Assembly: GCF_037039395.1 (NCBI RefSeq) | Contig: NZ_CP146244.1 | Coordinates: 868,001-932,000, forward strand | Length of the DNA stretch: 64,000 nucleotides | Direction of reading: 5' to 3' | Source: Agrobacterium vitis | GTDB taxonomy: Bacteria; Pseudomonadota; Alphaproteobacteria; Rhizobiales; Rhizobiaceae | Shown: in pieces, positions 49,447 to 57,554 of the stretch | How positions within the stretch are numbered: position 1 is the first letter of the stretch | How the letters are laid out: each line of letters opens with the position of its first letter | The notes under the pieces: model-generated | Told to the model about the DNA's origin: nothing | What the model saw: only the letters and a program-made list of their open reading frames with translations | Database searches by the model: none | Program-made: the position numbers and the translations under genes

Positions 49447-50337
49447 TCATCGTGTTCGCTCCTGATTTCTGGCAATCGAATAGACATAGAACGCGCCGAA
49501 GAACAGGCAAAAGCCAAAGCTGATCACCGCCTGCGTTGTGGCGTTCAGCGGATCGTTCAGATCGGCAAACGTCCGCTGCATAAAAGGCCCCATCATTTCC
49601 GGCGAGGCCGGGCCGAGCAGATAGGGCAGGGTAAAGGCCGAAAATATTCCGAGAATGGCAAAGGAAGTGGCGACCAGGAAGGAATTGGCCATGCGCGGCA
49701 GGATGATATGGATAAACACCTGCACGGGCCTTGCACCGGCATCGCGCGCCGCCTCGACCGCATTGTTTGAAATGGCGCTGAGACCCGCCGTCAGCATCAG
49801 CACGGTCAAAGGCAGATTGTCCCAGACCAGACCGATCACCGGACCCCAGGGCGTCAGATAGGGCGTTGGCAGTTTCGGCAGGCCTATGGCGTGGAGCAGG
49901 ATATCCACTGTGCCATTCGGGCCTATGGTGCGGATCAGCGCATAGGAAAGAATGATCGATGGCACGAACATCGGAAAGATCGCCAGTGCTTGTACATAAG
50001 CGGCCAGCCTGCCGGAGGAAAAGCGCAGATAGAGCGCAATCGGCACGCCGATCAACAGCAGCACCACGCCACAGACCGCAGTGGTCCAGAGGGTGATACC
50101 GAGATTGCGCAGGCTGTAGGTGTCACTGAAGAAGAACCGGTAGGACGCGGTAGAAACGTGCCACCCGCCCTCTGGTTCTGCCACGACAATTGTGCCGATC
50201 ACGGCCGAGATGATCGGATAAATGATCAGCCAGCCCAAGAGCAGGATAGGAAGAGCGACCAGAAGCAGGCCAGTCAGCCCGCGTCCGGCTTTTGCCTTCC
50301 GCCCTTCAGCGAGCGGCAGCGAACTGGGCGCGCTCAT
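49447..50337 (-). CDS. ABC importer permease
   Basis: A 296-residue inner-membrane permease, partner of the one at 48627. About six membrane segments are visible, the first at about residues 22-45 (GLLLVALPILLLGWLIIYPI). The EAA loop is AVEAARDAGARPVQVFIHI (about 196-214). The ATG at 50335-50337 overlaps the binding-protein stop (TGATG). Members of this permease class serve iron, thiamine, putrescine and phosphodiester importers; the operon's GDPD gene favours the last. Confidence 0.9.
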   Translation of the reverse strand: MSAPSSLPLAEGRKAKAGRGLTGLLLVALPILLLGWLIIYPIISAVIGTIVVAEPEGGWHVSTASYRFFFSDTYSLRNLGITLWTTAVCGVVLLLIGVPIALYLRFSSGRLAAYVQALAIFPMFVPSIILSYALIRTIGPNGTVDILLHAIGLPKLPTPYLTPWGPVIGLVWDNLPLTVLMLTAGLSAISNNAVEAARDAGARPVQVFIHIILPRMANSFLVATSFAILGIFSAFTLPYLLGPASPEMMGPFMQRTFADLNDPLNATTQAVISFGFCLFFGAFYVYSIARNQERTR

Positions 50338-51485
50338 CAACCCCGCGCCAGGCCTGGCGCGACATTGCGGAACCAGCCGTCATTGACCGCCATTTCCCAA
50401 TCGCCGTTGGGGAATGTTGGGATCGACGCGGGAATGACATCGGCATATTTCTCGCGCAGGTCCTTGGAAATATACTCCCAGGACACACCCGGAAAGCCAC
50501 CGAGCTCGGTGATGATTGCCGACTGGATTTCTTCAGACAGCAGGACATTGGCGAGCTTCAGGGCGGCATCCTTGTTGGCGCCGTTGGAAAATACGGTCAG
50601 GCGGGCAAAATCACCGCAAAGCGCCAGATCCGTCAGCTGCACCAGCCGTGTCGTGTCGGGTAATACGCCCTGGGCAATCGACTGGAGCGCCTGATCGGAC
50701 CAGATCGGCACCATGGTGACGACGCCTTGGGCAAGCAGCTGGATCGATTGCGAATTGCCGGAGGTATAGGCCCCCTTTTCATAGAGCGATGGAGCAAGAT
50801 CGTTGAGGATCTTCCAGCTCGGCGGCAAGGCCTTTTCCGCCGCTTCCGCTGTATAATTGCCAACAGTGAATTTGTTCGGGTCACGGCCATTGGCTTCGTG
50901 AATAGCGCGGCGAACAAAATTTCCGCCCGAACCGCCCTTGTCGGGGCGGTTGTAGATAAACTGGCCGGGATTGGCCTTGATCCAGGCAGTCAGCTGTTCC
51001 CAGGTCTTCGGCGCGTCCTTCGGATCGAGCTTGGTGCTGTCATAGGCCAGAAGAACCTGCGAGCCACGATAGGGAAGCGACTGCGACAGGTCGATGGCCA
51101 TCGGGTTGACGCGGCCGAAATTGGGGACATTCTTCTCGGAAAATGCGACCCAGAGACCGGCATCGATGGAGCCGGTTGGCAGGCGTGGATTGAAGGCTTC
51201 AAACAGGTCGGCCTGCGGATCGCTGTTGGATTTCAAGGCGGCGAGGGCGCGGTCGCCAATCGCCCGCAGACCGTTATTATCGCCGGCATCGATCACTTTG
51301 ATCGTCAGGTCGCTATTGGCCTTCTCGAAGCTCGGGCGGACGATGTTGTTCCAGAAGTCGATAATATTGGCATCGGAGCCGCTATAGACATTGATTTCCT
51401 TGCCCGCAGCAAAGACAAAATTTGGCATGGCGGCCAGGCCTGCGCTTGCACAGGAAGCTAGCAGAAAGTCGCGTCTGTTCATCAT
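50337..51485 (-). CDS. ABC importer substrate-binding protein
   Basis: A 382-residue periplasmic binding protein. The N-terminus RRDFLLASCASAGLAAMPNFVFAAG is a Tat-type signal with cleavage near residue 26. The mature protein starts KEINVYSGSDANIIDFW, as in family-1/iron-and-polyamine-type binding proteins, and contains the hinge-type motifs GSQVLLAYDSTKL and LLAQGVVTMVPIWSDQ. There is no cluster of tyrosines typical of ferric-ion binding proteins. It is the first gene of a five-gene minus-strand operon ending in a glycerophosphodiesterase. A 245-base divergent region separates it from the nucleotidyltransferase gene and should hold its promoter. Confidence 0.9.
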   Translation of the reverse strand: MMNRRDFLLASCASAGLAAMPNFVFAAGKEINVYSGSDANIIDFWNNIVRPSFEKANSDLTIKVIDAGDNNGLRAIGDRALAALKSNSDPQADLFEAFNPRLPTGSIDAGLWVAFSEKNVPNFGRVNPMAIDLSQSLPYRGSQVLLAYDSTKLDPKDAPKTWEQLTAWIKANPGQFIYNRPDKGGSGGNFVRRAIHEANGRDPNKFTVGNYTAEAAEKALPPSWKILNDLAPSLYEKGAYTSGNSQSIQLLAQGVVTMVPIWSDQALQSIAQGVLPDTTRLVQLTDLALCGDFARLTVFSNGANKDAALKLANVLLSEEIQSAIITELGGFPGVSWEYISKDLREKYADVIPASIPTFPNGDWEMAVNDGWFRNVAPGLARG

Positions 51486-51730
51486 CGGTCTCCGAAACGG
51501 GGTGAGGTATAAAACCCCTGAAATTTTAGGGCACCGTTACCGCTGGAGCGTGACAGTGACATGAAAGCTGGATGACTGTTTTGTGTCTTTTCGAACACTG
51601 GGTTAGAGTGTCTGCCGCCGCCTTGTATTGTCCTTGTGTCCCAGCAAGGCTTCTTGCGAAGATAACTCTTGCAAACAGGGGGCAGCTTCCAATCATCAGT
51701 CGTTGTGGAGACAAAGGAAAGAGTGCGCCG

Positions 51731-52351
51731 ATGTCGGAACCGAAAGCAGTCAGCACCGCCATTGTCGTTCTCGCCGCCGGACAGGCGCGCCGGATGGGCG
51801 GTAATGCACATAAGCTTCTGGCGCTCTTTGATGGCGTCTCGCTCATCCGCCGCGTCGTGGCGATCAGCCTTGAGAGCCGGGCGGCATCCGTTGCCGTCGT
51901 CACCGGTTATCGACGGGTGGAGGTGGAGGCCTGCCTTGCAGACCTGCCCGTCACAATCCGCTTCAATGCCGGGTTTGCCGAGGGCATGGCGTCCTCGCTG
52001 ATCACGGGGCTAAACGCTCCAGATGTGGCTGACAAGGATGGCGTCATGGTCGTGCTCGGCGATATGCCCGGACTGATGGCATCCCATCTGGATGCGCTGA
52101 TCTCAGCATTCGAGCGGGCGGATGGCCGGGCCATCATCCGTGCCGTGTCAGGTGAGATGCCGGGCAACCCGGTTATTCTACCGGGATCGCTTCGCCCGGC
52201 ATTGCTGTCGTTGACGGGCGACAAGGGCGCCAAGGCGATTATCGCTGAAAGCGCGCTGCCGGTGATCAATGTCGATATCGGCCCGGCTGCCCTTGTCGAT
52301 GTCGATACGCCAGACGCCGTTCTGGCGGCTGGCGGAGTGTTGAACGGCTAA
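51731..52351 (+). CDS. MobA/MocA-like nucleotidyltransferase
   Basis: A 206-residue protein of the MobA-like NTP-transferase family that includes molybdenum cofactor cytidylyl- and guanylyltransferases. The nucleotide-binding motif is VLAAGQARRMGGNAHKL (about residues 14-30), followed by VVTGYRR, the metal motif VVLGDMPGL (about 107-115), PGNPVILPG and the C-terminal DVDTPDAV. These features favour the MocA/CTP branch used with xanthine dehydrogenase-type enzymes. No xdh or cox genes are next to it. The ATG at 51731 follows AAAGGAAAGAG; a longer frame upstream has no family similarity. A stretch of 27 bases separates it from the convergent gene. Confidence 0.88.
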   Translation: MSEPKAVSTAIVVLAAGQARRMGGNAHKLLALFDGVSLIRRVVAISLESRAASVAVVTGYRRVEVEACLADLPVTIRFNAGFAEGMASSLITGLNAPDVADKDGVMVVLGDMPGLMASHLDALISAFERADGRAIIRAVSGEMPGNPVILPGSLRPALLSLTGDKGAKAIIAESALPVINVDIGPAALVDVDTPDAVLAAGGVLNG

Positions 52352-52378
52352 GTGTTGATATAGAGTGTTTGCGTTCGC

Positions 52379-53359
52379 TTACGTTCTTGCCGAATTCAAG
52401 CTTTCAAGCAGCGCGGCGATATAGCCGTAGCAGAAGGCGAAAGCGACGCCGGTTGGGTCCCGGCCGCTGATGGTGGGAACATGATCCGGCATCAGCATGT
52501 ATTGGTAGCCGACTTCGTGATAGATCTTGACCGACCGAACCATGTCCATATCGCCTTCATCGGGAAAGGTTTCCATGAAGGAGAGTTTGCCACCGCTGAT
52601 ATTGCGGAAGTGGACGTTGAAGATCTTGCCGCGCGTTCCGAACCAGCGAATGATATCGTCGATCTCCTCGCGCGGATTATCCAGCATTTCACCGATTGAT
52701 CCCTGGCAGAAATTTAGGCCGTGATAGGGGCTTTCGCGCATCTGCACGAATTTTTTCAGGCCCTCCACCGTGCCAAGGACCCGGGTTACGCCTTTATAGC
52801 CAGGCGGTGTGTAGGGATCGTGCGGATGGCAAGCCAGGCGCACCTTGTTGCTTTCGGCAACCGGCACAACCCGTTCCAGGAAATAATCGATCCGCTCCCA
52901 ATTTTCATCCTCGGAAAGAACGCCAGCCAGACCCGGTGCTGCGGCCTGATCGGCCTTGTCCCAGCGGAAGCTTTCATTCATTGAGCCGCCGCGGCCTTTT
53001 TCCATCGGCGTGCGGGGAATGCCGATCAGGTTGAGATTGTATTTTGCCGCCGGAATTCCGGCTGCGGCCAGATTCTCAATCATCTTGCAGACCGCATCAA
53101 TCTGGCGGTCACGGTCTGGGCCGGCCAACAGGATGTCCGGATAGGACGCTCTTTCGATTGGGCTGGAGGGCAAGGGCAATTGCAGCATGTCCAGAATCAG
53201 ACCAAAGCTTTCCACCTTGTCGCGATGGCGCTCGATATCGGAAAGTGTCCAGCTGCGTGGATCGCCCGGTGGATCGGCGCAGATATGCTTCAGGCCCAAT
53301 TGCGCAAACACCCGATAATCGTCGTCGTCTCGCGCGCCAACCTGCGTTCCTAAATACAT
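52379..53359 (-). CDS. Mannonate dehydratase (UxuA)-like TIM-barrel protein
   Basis: A 326-residue protein related to UxuA, which dehydrates D-mannonate to 2-keto-3-deoxygluconate. Family features are ACHPHDPYTPPGYKGVTRVLG (about residues 177-197), NFCQGSIGEML (about 217-227), FNVHFRNI and MPDHVPTI near the end, all with metal-binding His, Cys and Asp. It is about 60 residues shorter than Escherichia UxuA and lacks part of its N-terminal helical region, so it belongs to a divergent subgroup. The ATG at 53357-53359 has GGAGGAG just upstream. It stands alone, with no uronate genes adjacent, so its substrate may differ. Confidence 0.85.
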   Translation of the reverse strand: MYLGTQVGARDDDDYRVFAQLGLKHICADPPGDPRSWTLSDIERHRDKVESFGLILDMLQLPLPSSPIERASYPDILLAGPDRDRQIDAVCKMIENLAAAGIPAAKYNLNLIGIPRTPMEKGRGGSMNESFRWDKADQAAAPGLAGVLSEDENWERIDYFLERVVPVAESNKVRLACHPHDPYTPPGYKGVTRVLGTVEGLKKFVQMRESPYHGLNFCQGSIGEMLDNPREEIDDIIRWFGTRGKIFNVHFRNISGGKLSFMETFPDEGDMDMVRSVKIYHEVGYQYMLMPDHVPTISGRDPTGVAFAFCYGYIAALLESLNSART

Positions 53360-54118
53360 GACGCTCCTCCTCATGCCAGTGCTGTTTATCATGACATAAT
53401 ATGAATTTTATGGAGTGTCGAGATATTTTGAGGCTTTTTGGTGCGTTGGTTTGTGGCGATTTGTCGGCATTATAGAAGCTATTAGAGCGCACTATTGATA
53501 AAGATGGTGGCGCGCGAATGGTGCAATAGACGGCAACCAGTCCTTTCATACTATGATACCGATCTAGATATATTATGTGTTTGATATGGTTTCGCATCGC
53601 GGCGAACACGTGAATTTTTGCCGCGCCAGGGGGTAATTATTTTGACGGCAGACGTAATTTCCCAAATACGGATGGCTAAAAATTCAAATGATCTGGAGGC
53701 CCTTTCGAAGGAGTGAGGCGTGTTCCGCTTTGATGAATGTCAAGAGCTGGGTGAGGGGGGGCTTCGTCGCAGAGCCGTTCGTCGCATCTTTTGCAGGATG
53801 TTCAGGCGGGCCGTTGCGGCTGCATCGGAAAAGCGAGTGACGCCTTAGGGCTGAAACCTTTGATATACATGCGTGTTTTGCGTTTGCTAACAATTGCGGA
53901 CGCTACTGCGAAAAAACTATTACCTCTGATTGCATTGATCGTTGACAGTCGGTTAAATATTGCTATCCTTTCACTCAATAACAAAGATTAATTTCAGAAC
54001 ACAAATCGAAAAAAATTAGTAACGTAGAATATAAACTGGTTTATTAAATTTTGAGAATCGCTCGTTCCATTCGAATATTTAAAATAAGCAAATTATTTAA
54101 TTCTTATTGGAGGTAAGT
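53360..54118. other. AT-rich intergenic region upstream of the lipid/polyketide cluster
   Basis: 759 bases with no supported gene. It becomes strongly AT-rich toward the right. Two very short frames with plausible starts exist (TTG at about 53642 for 24 codons; GTG at about 53719 for 42 codons) but show no family features, so I do not call them. The drop in G+C here and in the next two genes hints that the cluster may have a different history from its surroundings. Confidence 0.5.
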
Positions 54119-55417
54119 GTGGCATCTGTCGCTATCATTGGTTCCGGCATTTCCGGACTGAGTGCAGCTTATTCGCTTGATAAAGACTTTGACGTTCATG
54201 TTTTCGAGCAGGACGACCGGCCTGGTGGGCATGCAAGTACAGTGGTCGTTTCCGATCCATTGGGTGATGTCGGCGTAGATACGGGCTTTATGGTATTTAA
54301 TCCGCCCAATTATCCGAAGCTTACCAAGTTTTTTGCTGAGCTGAATGTGCCGCTGACCGAGCATTTCGGTGGTTTCAATTTCTTCGATGTCGATGCTGGT
54401 ACCTATTACGGCACGGAGGAATTTGAGAAGGATGAGGCTTATGTTCGGGCGAATTATGGGCCGGAATTCATTTCCGTCTGGGAGCAGGCGGATCGCTTGC
54501 TGAGAGAGGCGCCTCGCCATATCATGGAAGGCAAGTGTCAAATTCCATTGGAAGAATATCTCCGTACCTATGGGTATACTGACGACTTTATCAATGGTTA
54601 CATGATCCAGATTTCCTGCTCGTACTGGTCTGTGCCTGTTGAAGTTACATTGAATTCTCCCGCGGTCATGGTCATCGGTATGTTCCTCAATCATGGCAAG
54701 GACGGCCTTGGGGGCAAGGGTGTGAAGTGGCTGGCTGTCAAGGGTGGCGCCAAGGGCTATCTTGATATCCTGATTGGTGGCCTCAAGCGTCCACCAAGGT
54801 TGAATGCGGTGGTAACGTCCGTGCGTGCTGTTGCAGGTGGTGTAGAGGTTGAAACCGGCGGAAGCTGGGAAAAATTCGACTATGCCATTGTCGCCACTCA
54901 TGCCGATCAGGCTTTGAAATTACTCGACAATCCAAGCGCCAAACAGCGCGAAATTCTTGAGACGTTTCGTTACAATCGTTGCCGCACAGTTCTCCATACC
55001 GATTCATCCGTGATACCTGTGCCGCCGGACAGGTGGAAAAGTTGGAACTACGGTTGTCTGACGGTGAATGGCAGACGGCAGCCCTATCTCATCTATCATA
55101 TGAATTCGATTCAAGGGTTTAAGGCGGAGCGGGACTATTTCGTATCGTTGGATAGTCCGCTGCCGATCGATCCTGCCAAGGTGATCAAGACGTTCGATTA
55201 CGAGCATCCGATCATTACCATTGAAAGCAGCAAAATGCAGGAGCGCCTGCCGTCAATCAATGACGATGGTCCGATTTATTTTGCAGGTTCATACTTCTCT
55301 GTCAGAGATCTCGGTCCGGATTTCGTCGGCTTCCACGAAAGTGGCGTCTATTCCGGCACACGGGCGGCGCGCATTGTGAAGCGCCATGCCTCAGCTCCAA
55401 CAGGAGCGACGGCGTAA
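54119..55417 (+). CDS. FAD-dependent oxidoreductase, COG2907 / amine-oxidase type
   Basis: A 432-residue flavoprotein with the N-terminal dinucleotide motif AIIGSGISGLSAAYSL (about residues 5-20) and the acidic strand end VHVFEQDDRPGGHAS (about 26-40). The C-terminal FAD contact is YFAGSYFSVRDLGPDFVGFHES. The group (COG2907) often neighbours cyclopropane fatty acid or lipid-modifying genes, where it is thought to act on acyl chains. The start is a GTG at 54119 preceded by GGAGGTAAG. It is less GC-rich than most of the window. It precedes a membrane protein, an ACP, a thioesterase and a PfaA-like synthase in the same direction. Desaturation or oxidation of the synthase product is plausible. 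Confidence 0.85.
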   Translation: MASVAIIGSGISGLSAAYSLDKDFDVHVFEQDDRPGGHASTVVVSDPLGDVGVDTGFMVFNPPNYPKLTKFFAELNVPLTEHFGGFNFFDVDAGTYYGTEEFEKDEAYVRANYGPEFISVWEQADRLLREAPRHIMEGKCQIPLEEYLRTYGYTDDFINGYMIQISCSYWSVPVEVTLNSPAVMVIGMFLNHGKDGLGGKGVKWLAVKGGAKGYLDILIGGLKRPPRLNAVVTSVRAVAGGVEVETGGSWEKFDYAIVATHADQALKLLDNPSAKQREILETFRYNRCRTVLHTDSSVIPVPPDRWKSWNYGCLTVNGRRQPYLIYHMNSIQGFKAERDYFVSLDSPLPIDPAKVIKTFDYEHPIITIESSKMQERLPSINDDGPIYFAGSYFSVRDLGPDFVGFHESGVYSGTRAARIVKRHASAPTGATA

Positions 55418-55790
55418 TCCATCGAGGCGCATAGTCTGCAGGACTTCGCCTTTTTCGCCGAGACAGGATTTTCACCATGAGACGCAGACCTGAGGGGGTG
55501 CGTCTTGCGAGAGGTCATGTATCGTCAAGTGGTAGACAGTATGTCATTTTTATATCTTAAGATATTGATATAATGAGATATTTTGGTCCTTTAAAATGAT
55601 GCTCTAACGGCATTGAACGCCCTCAGCCTGTTTTCGGGAATGGAAAACTATGCCGTTAGGGTCGTCCGCCAGGGGCGGCAAAACAATAGTCACGTTGCGA
55701 CAGTTGAAAGCTGGCATGTAGCCGGATGTCGCAATCATTTCGGGTGCCGGACGCTGACTTGCGTCTGGCAATGGTATTGCAGGATGAGCC
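55418..55790. other. Intergenic region within the lipid/polyketide cluster
   Basis: 373 bases, AT-rich around 55540-55600 (TATCTTAAGATATTGATATAAT contains a short palindrome TATCTTAAGATA at 55553-55564). No supported gene. It could carry an internal promoter for the DUF2269-ACP-thioesterase-synthase genes. Confidence 0.5.
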
Positions 55791-56249
55791 ATGTCGGAAG
55801 TGCTCCTGTTCACTCATGTTTTTGCCGCAACAATGTTCCTCGGTAATATTGTTGTAACAGCCGTATGGAAAATGATTGCAGATCGAAGCAGTGATCTTGC
55901 TATACTGAGATATGCGATAAAATTGGTTTTTTTGACCGATTATGTATTTACATTTGGCGGCGCTGTACTCTTGTCTGCGACTGGCGGATACATGGCTCGC
56001 AGCTACGGTATGAGTTTCCTCGACACGCCGTGGTTGCTGTATGGGGTGGGCTGTTTTCTCCTGTCGGGCCTGTCCTGGATGTTGGGGCTGATCCCCAACC
56101 AGATCCGCCAGCGAAGGCTTCTCAACCAGGCATCGGATTTCGATGCGATTGCCAAGCCGTTCCGCGCCTTGGCCAGGCGTTGGTATTTCTGGGGAACCCT
56201 CGCCAATCTTTTCGCGATCTGTGCCTTGTTTTTCATGGTCACGCGGTGA
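55791..56249 (+). CDS. DUF2269-type integral membrane protein
   Basis: A 152-residue protein with four hydrophobic segments (about residues 4-25, 44-66, 77-98 and 130-150). The first contains a histidine and the motif LLFTHVFAATMFLGNIV; the third contains GLSWMLGLIPNQIRQRRLL. This matches the DUF2269 family of small predicted membrane proteins of unknown function, some of which sit beside electron-transfer or lipid genes. The ATG follows AGGATGAGCC. It lies 50 bases upstream of the acyl carrier protein gene, so it is probably part of the same operon; a role as a redox partner or export component is a guess. Confidence 0.8.
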   Translation: MSEVLLFTHVFAATMFLGNIVVTAVWKMIADRSSDLAILRYAIKLVFLTDYVFTFGGAVLLSATGGYMARSYGMSFLDTPWLLYGVGCFLLSGLSWMLGLIPNQIRQRRLLNQASDFDAIAKPFRALARRWYFWGTLANLFAICALFFMVTR

Positions 56250-56299
56250 CGTGGCCGATTTTTAAAAATGCATTTCAACGCAACAAAGGGTGACGAATA

Positions 56300-56581
56300 A
56301 TGTCTGACGTTCAAACCAAGTTCAGCTACGCAGAAGCCAAGACCTGGCTGGTCGAAAAATTCGCCTACAAGCTCTCTGTGCCTGCATCGGAAATCGATGT
56401 GAACAAGATCTTCACCGATTTCGGCCTGGATTCCACCGAGACATTGGTGCTCGCAGGGGAAATGGAACAGTGGCTCGGCTTCGAATTGCCGCCGACGGCC
56501 ATGTGGTACCACCCGACAATCGAGAAACTGGCCCATTACCTCGTCGAGGCGAAGGATCTCTTCGAAAAAGGCGAACTCTGA
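56300..56581 (+). CDS. Discrete acyl carrier protein
   Basis: A 93-residue acyl carrier protein. The phosphopantetheine attachment site is Ser45 in DFGLDSTETL; helix II and III follow (VLAGEMEQWLGFELPPTAMWYHPTIEKLAHYL). The pattern is that of polyketide/nonribosomal-type carriers (PTAMWYHPTIEKLA), not of housekeeping AcpP. It needs a phosphopantetheinyl transferase, which is not in the window. It is encoded immediately before a thioesterase and the PfaA-like synthase, so it is likely a loading or transfer carrier for that system. Confidence 0.93.
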   Translation: MSDVQTKFSYAEAKTWLVEKFAYKLSVPASEIDVNKIFTDFGLDSTETLVLAGEMEQWLGFELPPTAMWYHPTIEKLAHYLVEAKDLFEKGEL

Positions 56582-56598
56582 AGCCCAGAAGCCACAAT

Positions 56599-56626
56599 CC
56601 AGCGAGGTATGGCCAGCGAGGTATGG
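56599..56626 (+). repeat. Exact 14-bp tandem duplication at the thioesterase start
   Basis: CCAGCGAGGTATGG occurs twice in a row (56599-56612 and 56613-56626). Each copy contains a GAGG and an ATG. The first ATG (56609) is in the thioesterase frame but only one base from its GAGG. The second ATG is out of frame, while its GAGG is ideally placed for the in-frame ATG at 56630. Confidence 0.85.
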
Positions 56627-56629
56627 CGA

Positions 56630-57517
56630 ATGGATATGCCGAAGTCTGCAAGTGAACTTGCCCATCGTGACAATGCCGGGATGACAGTGGTTTGCGTCCA
56701 TCCCGGCGGAATGCCCATCCGCAGTTACATACAGCTTGCAGAGCGGATGACCGGTTATTCCTGGCACCTGGTCGAGCTCTCTCTCAACAAGCGCTACGCC
56801 TCGGCGCTGGGCAAGACCGATCTTCCCGAAGGCATTCTCGGGGAGATCGCCGATGAGGCAATCGCCGATTTGGGAGAGGTTTGGAACACCGAGCGGCTCT
56901 GTCTGCTGGGTTGGTCTTTCGGAGGCGTGCTGGCTTGCGAGATGGCAAGCCGGCGTACGGACGGTGCTTGCGGCGCAGTCCTGCTCGACAGCATCGCGCC
57001 ACGCTTGTTCAATGGCGTGATGGATGGGACGCAGACAGAGCGGTTGATAACCCTCAGCCGTTCACAAGTGGTCAGGGTCCGCTGGTTCACGGACTATATG
57101 CGGGCGCTGAAACGGGTCGTCTGGGAAGTGGCAGGCAGCGATGCCCATCGCCTGGCGGAAGACGATCTGATCGAGCTGATGCGTCTTCAATTGATCGCCA
57201 ATGGCGGCCTGCCCGAAACCACCAGCTTTGTCGGATTTTCCAAAGTCTACCGGGAATTTTCGCGGGGGATGAACCGCAATATCGCGATCATTCTTGCCCA
57301 TAAGCCGCAATCCTACGGTTTTCCCGTGCATCTGGTGCGGTCGGATTACCCATTATACGAAATATTTCATCTGCATGAAGACATGGGATGGGGGCAATTG
57401 GCGCCCAATCTCTCGGTCTCGAACCTGCCGCTGGGCCATTACGAAATGTTGCTGGAGCAACAGGCCCTGGATCACATTTCAACACATATTGAAAATATAT
57501 CGCACCGTTTGATTTGA
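56630..57517 (+). CDS. Alpha/beta-hydrolase thioesterase
   Basis: A 295-residue thioesterase of the type found with polyketide and nonribosomal synthases. The nucleophile is Ser96 in LGWSFGGVLA, following CVHPGGMPI (oxyanion region). An aspartate in LVRSDYP and the histidine in LPLGHYEML complete a probable triad. A helical lid occupies about residues 130-220. ATG at 56630 is chosen because GAGG lies eight bases upstream; 56609 and 56636 are alternatives (see the duplication at 56599). It is 28-49 bases after the ACP gene and 37 bases before the synthase, and it should release or edit acyl chains in this pathway. Confidence 0.88.
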   Translation: MDMPKSASELAHRDNAGMTVVCVHPGGMPIRSYIQLAERMTGYSWHLVELSLNKRYASALGKTDLPEGILGEIADEAIADLGEVWNTERLCLLGWSFGGVLACEMASRRTDGACGAVLLDSIAPRLFNGVMDGTQTERLITLSRSQVVRVRWFTDYMRALKRVVWEVAGSDAHRLAEDDLIELMRLQLIANGGLPETTSFVGFSKVYREFSRGMNRNIAIILAHKPQSYGFPVHLVRSDYPLYEIFHLHEDMGWGQLAPNLSVSNLPLGHYEMLLEQQALDHISTHIENISHRLI

Positions 57518-57554
57518 AATATATTGACGTAAACCTTTTGGAAGGGGCCGAATA

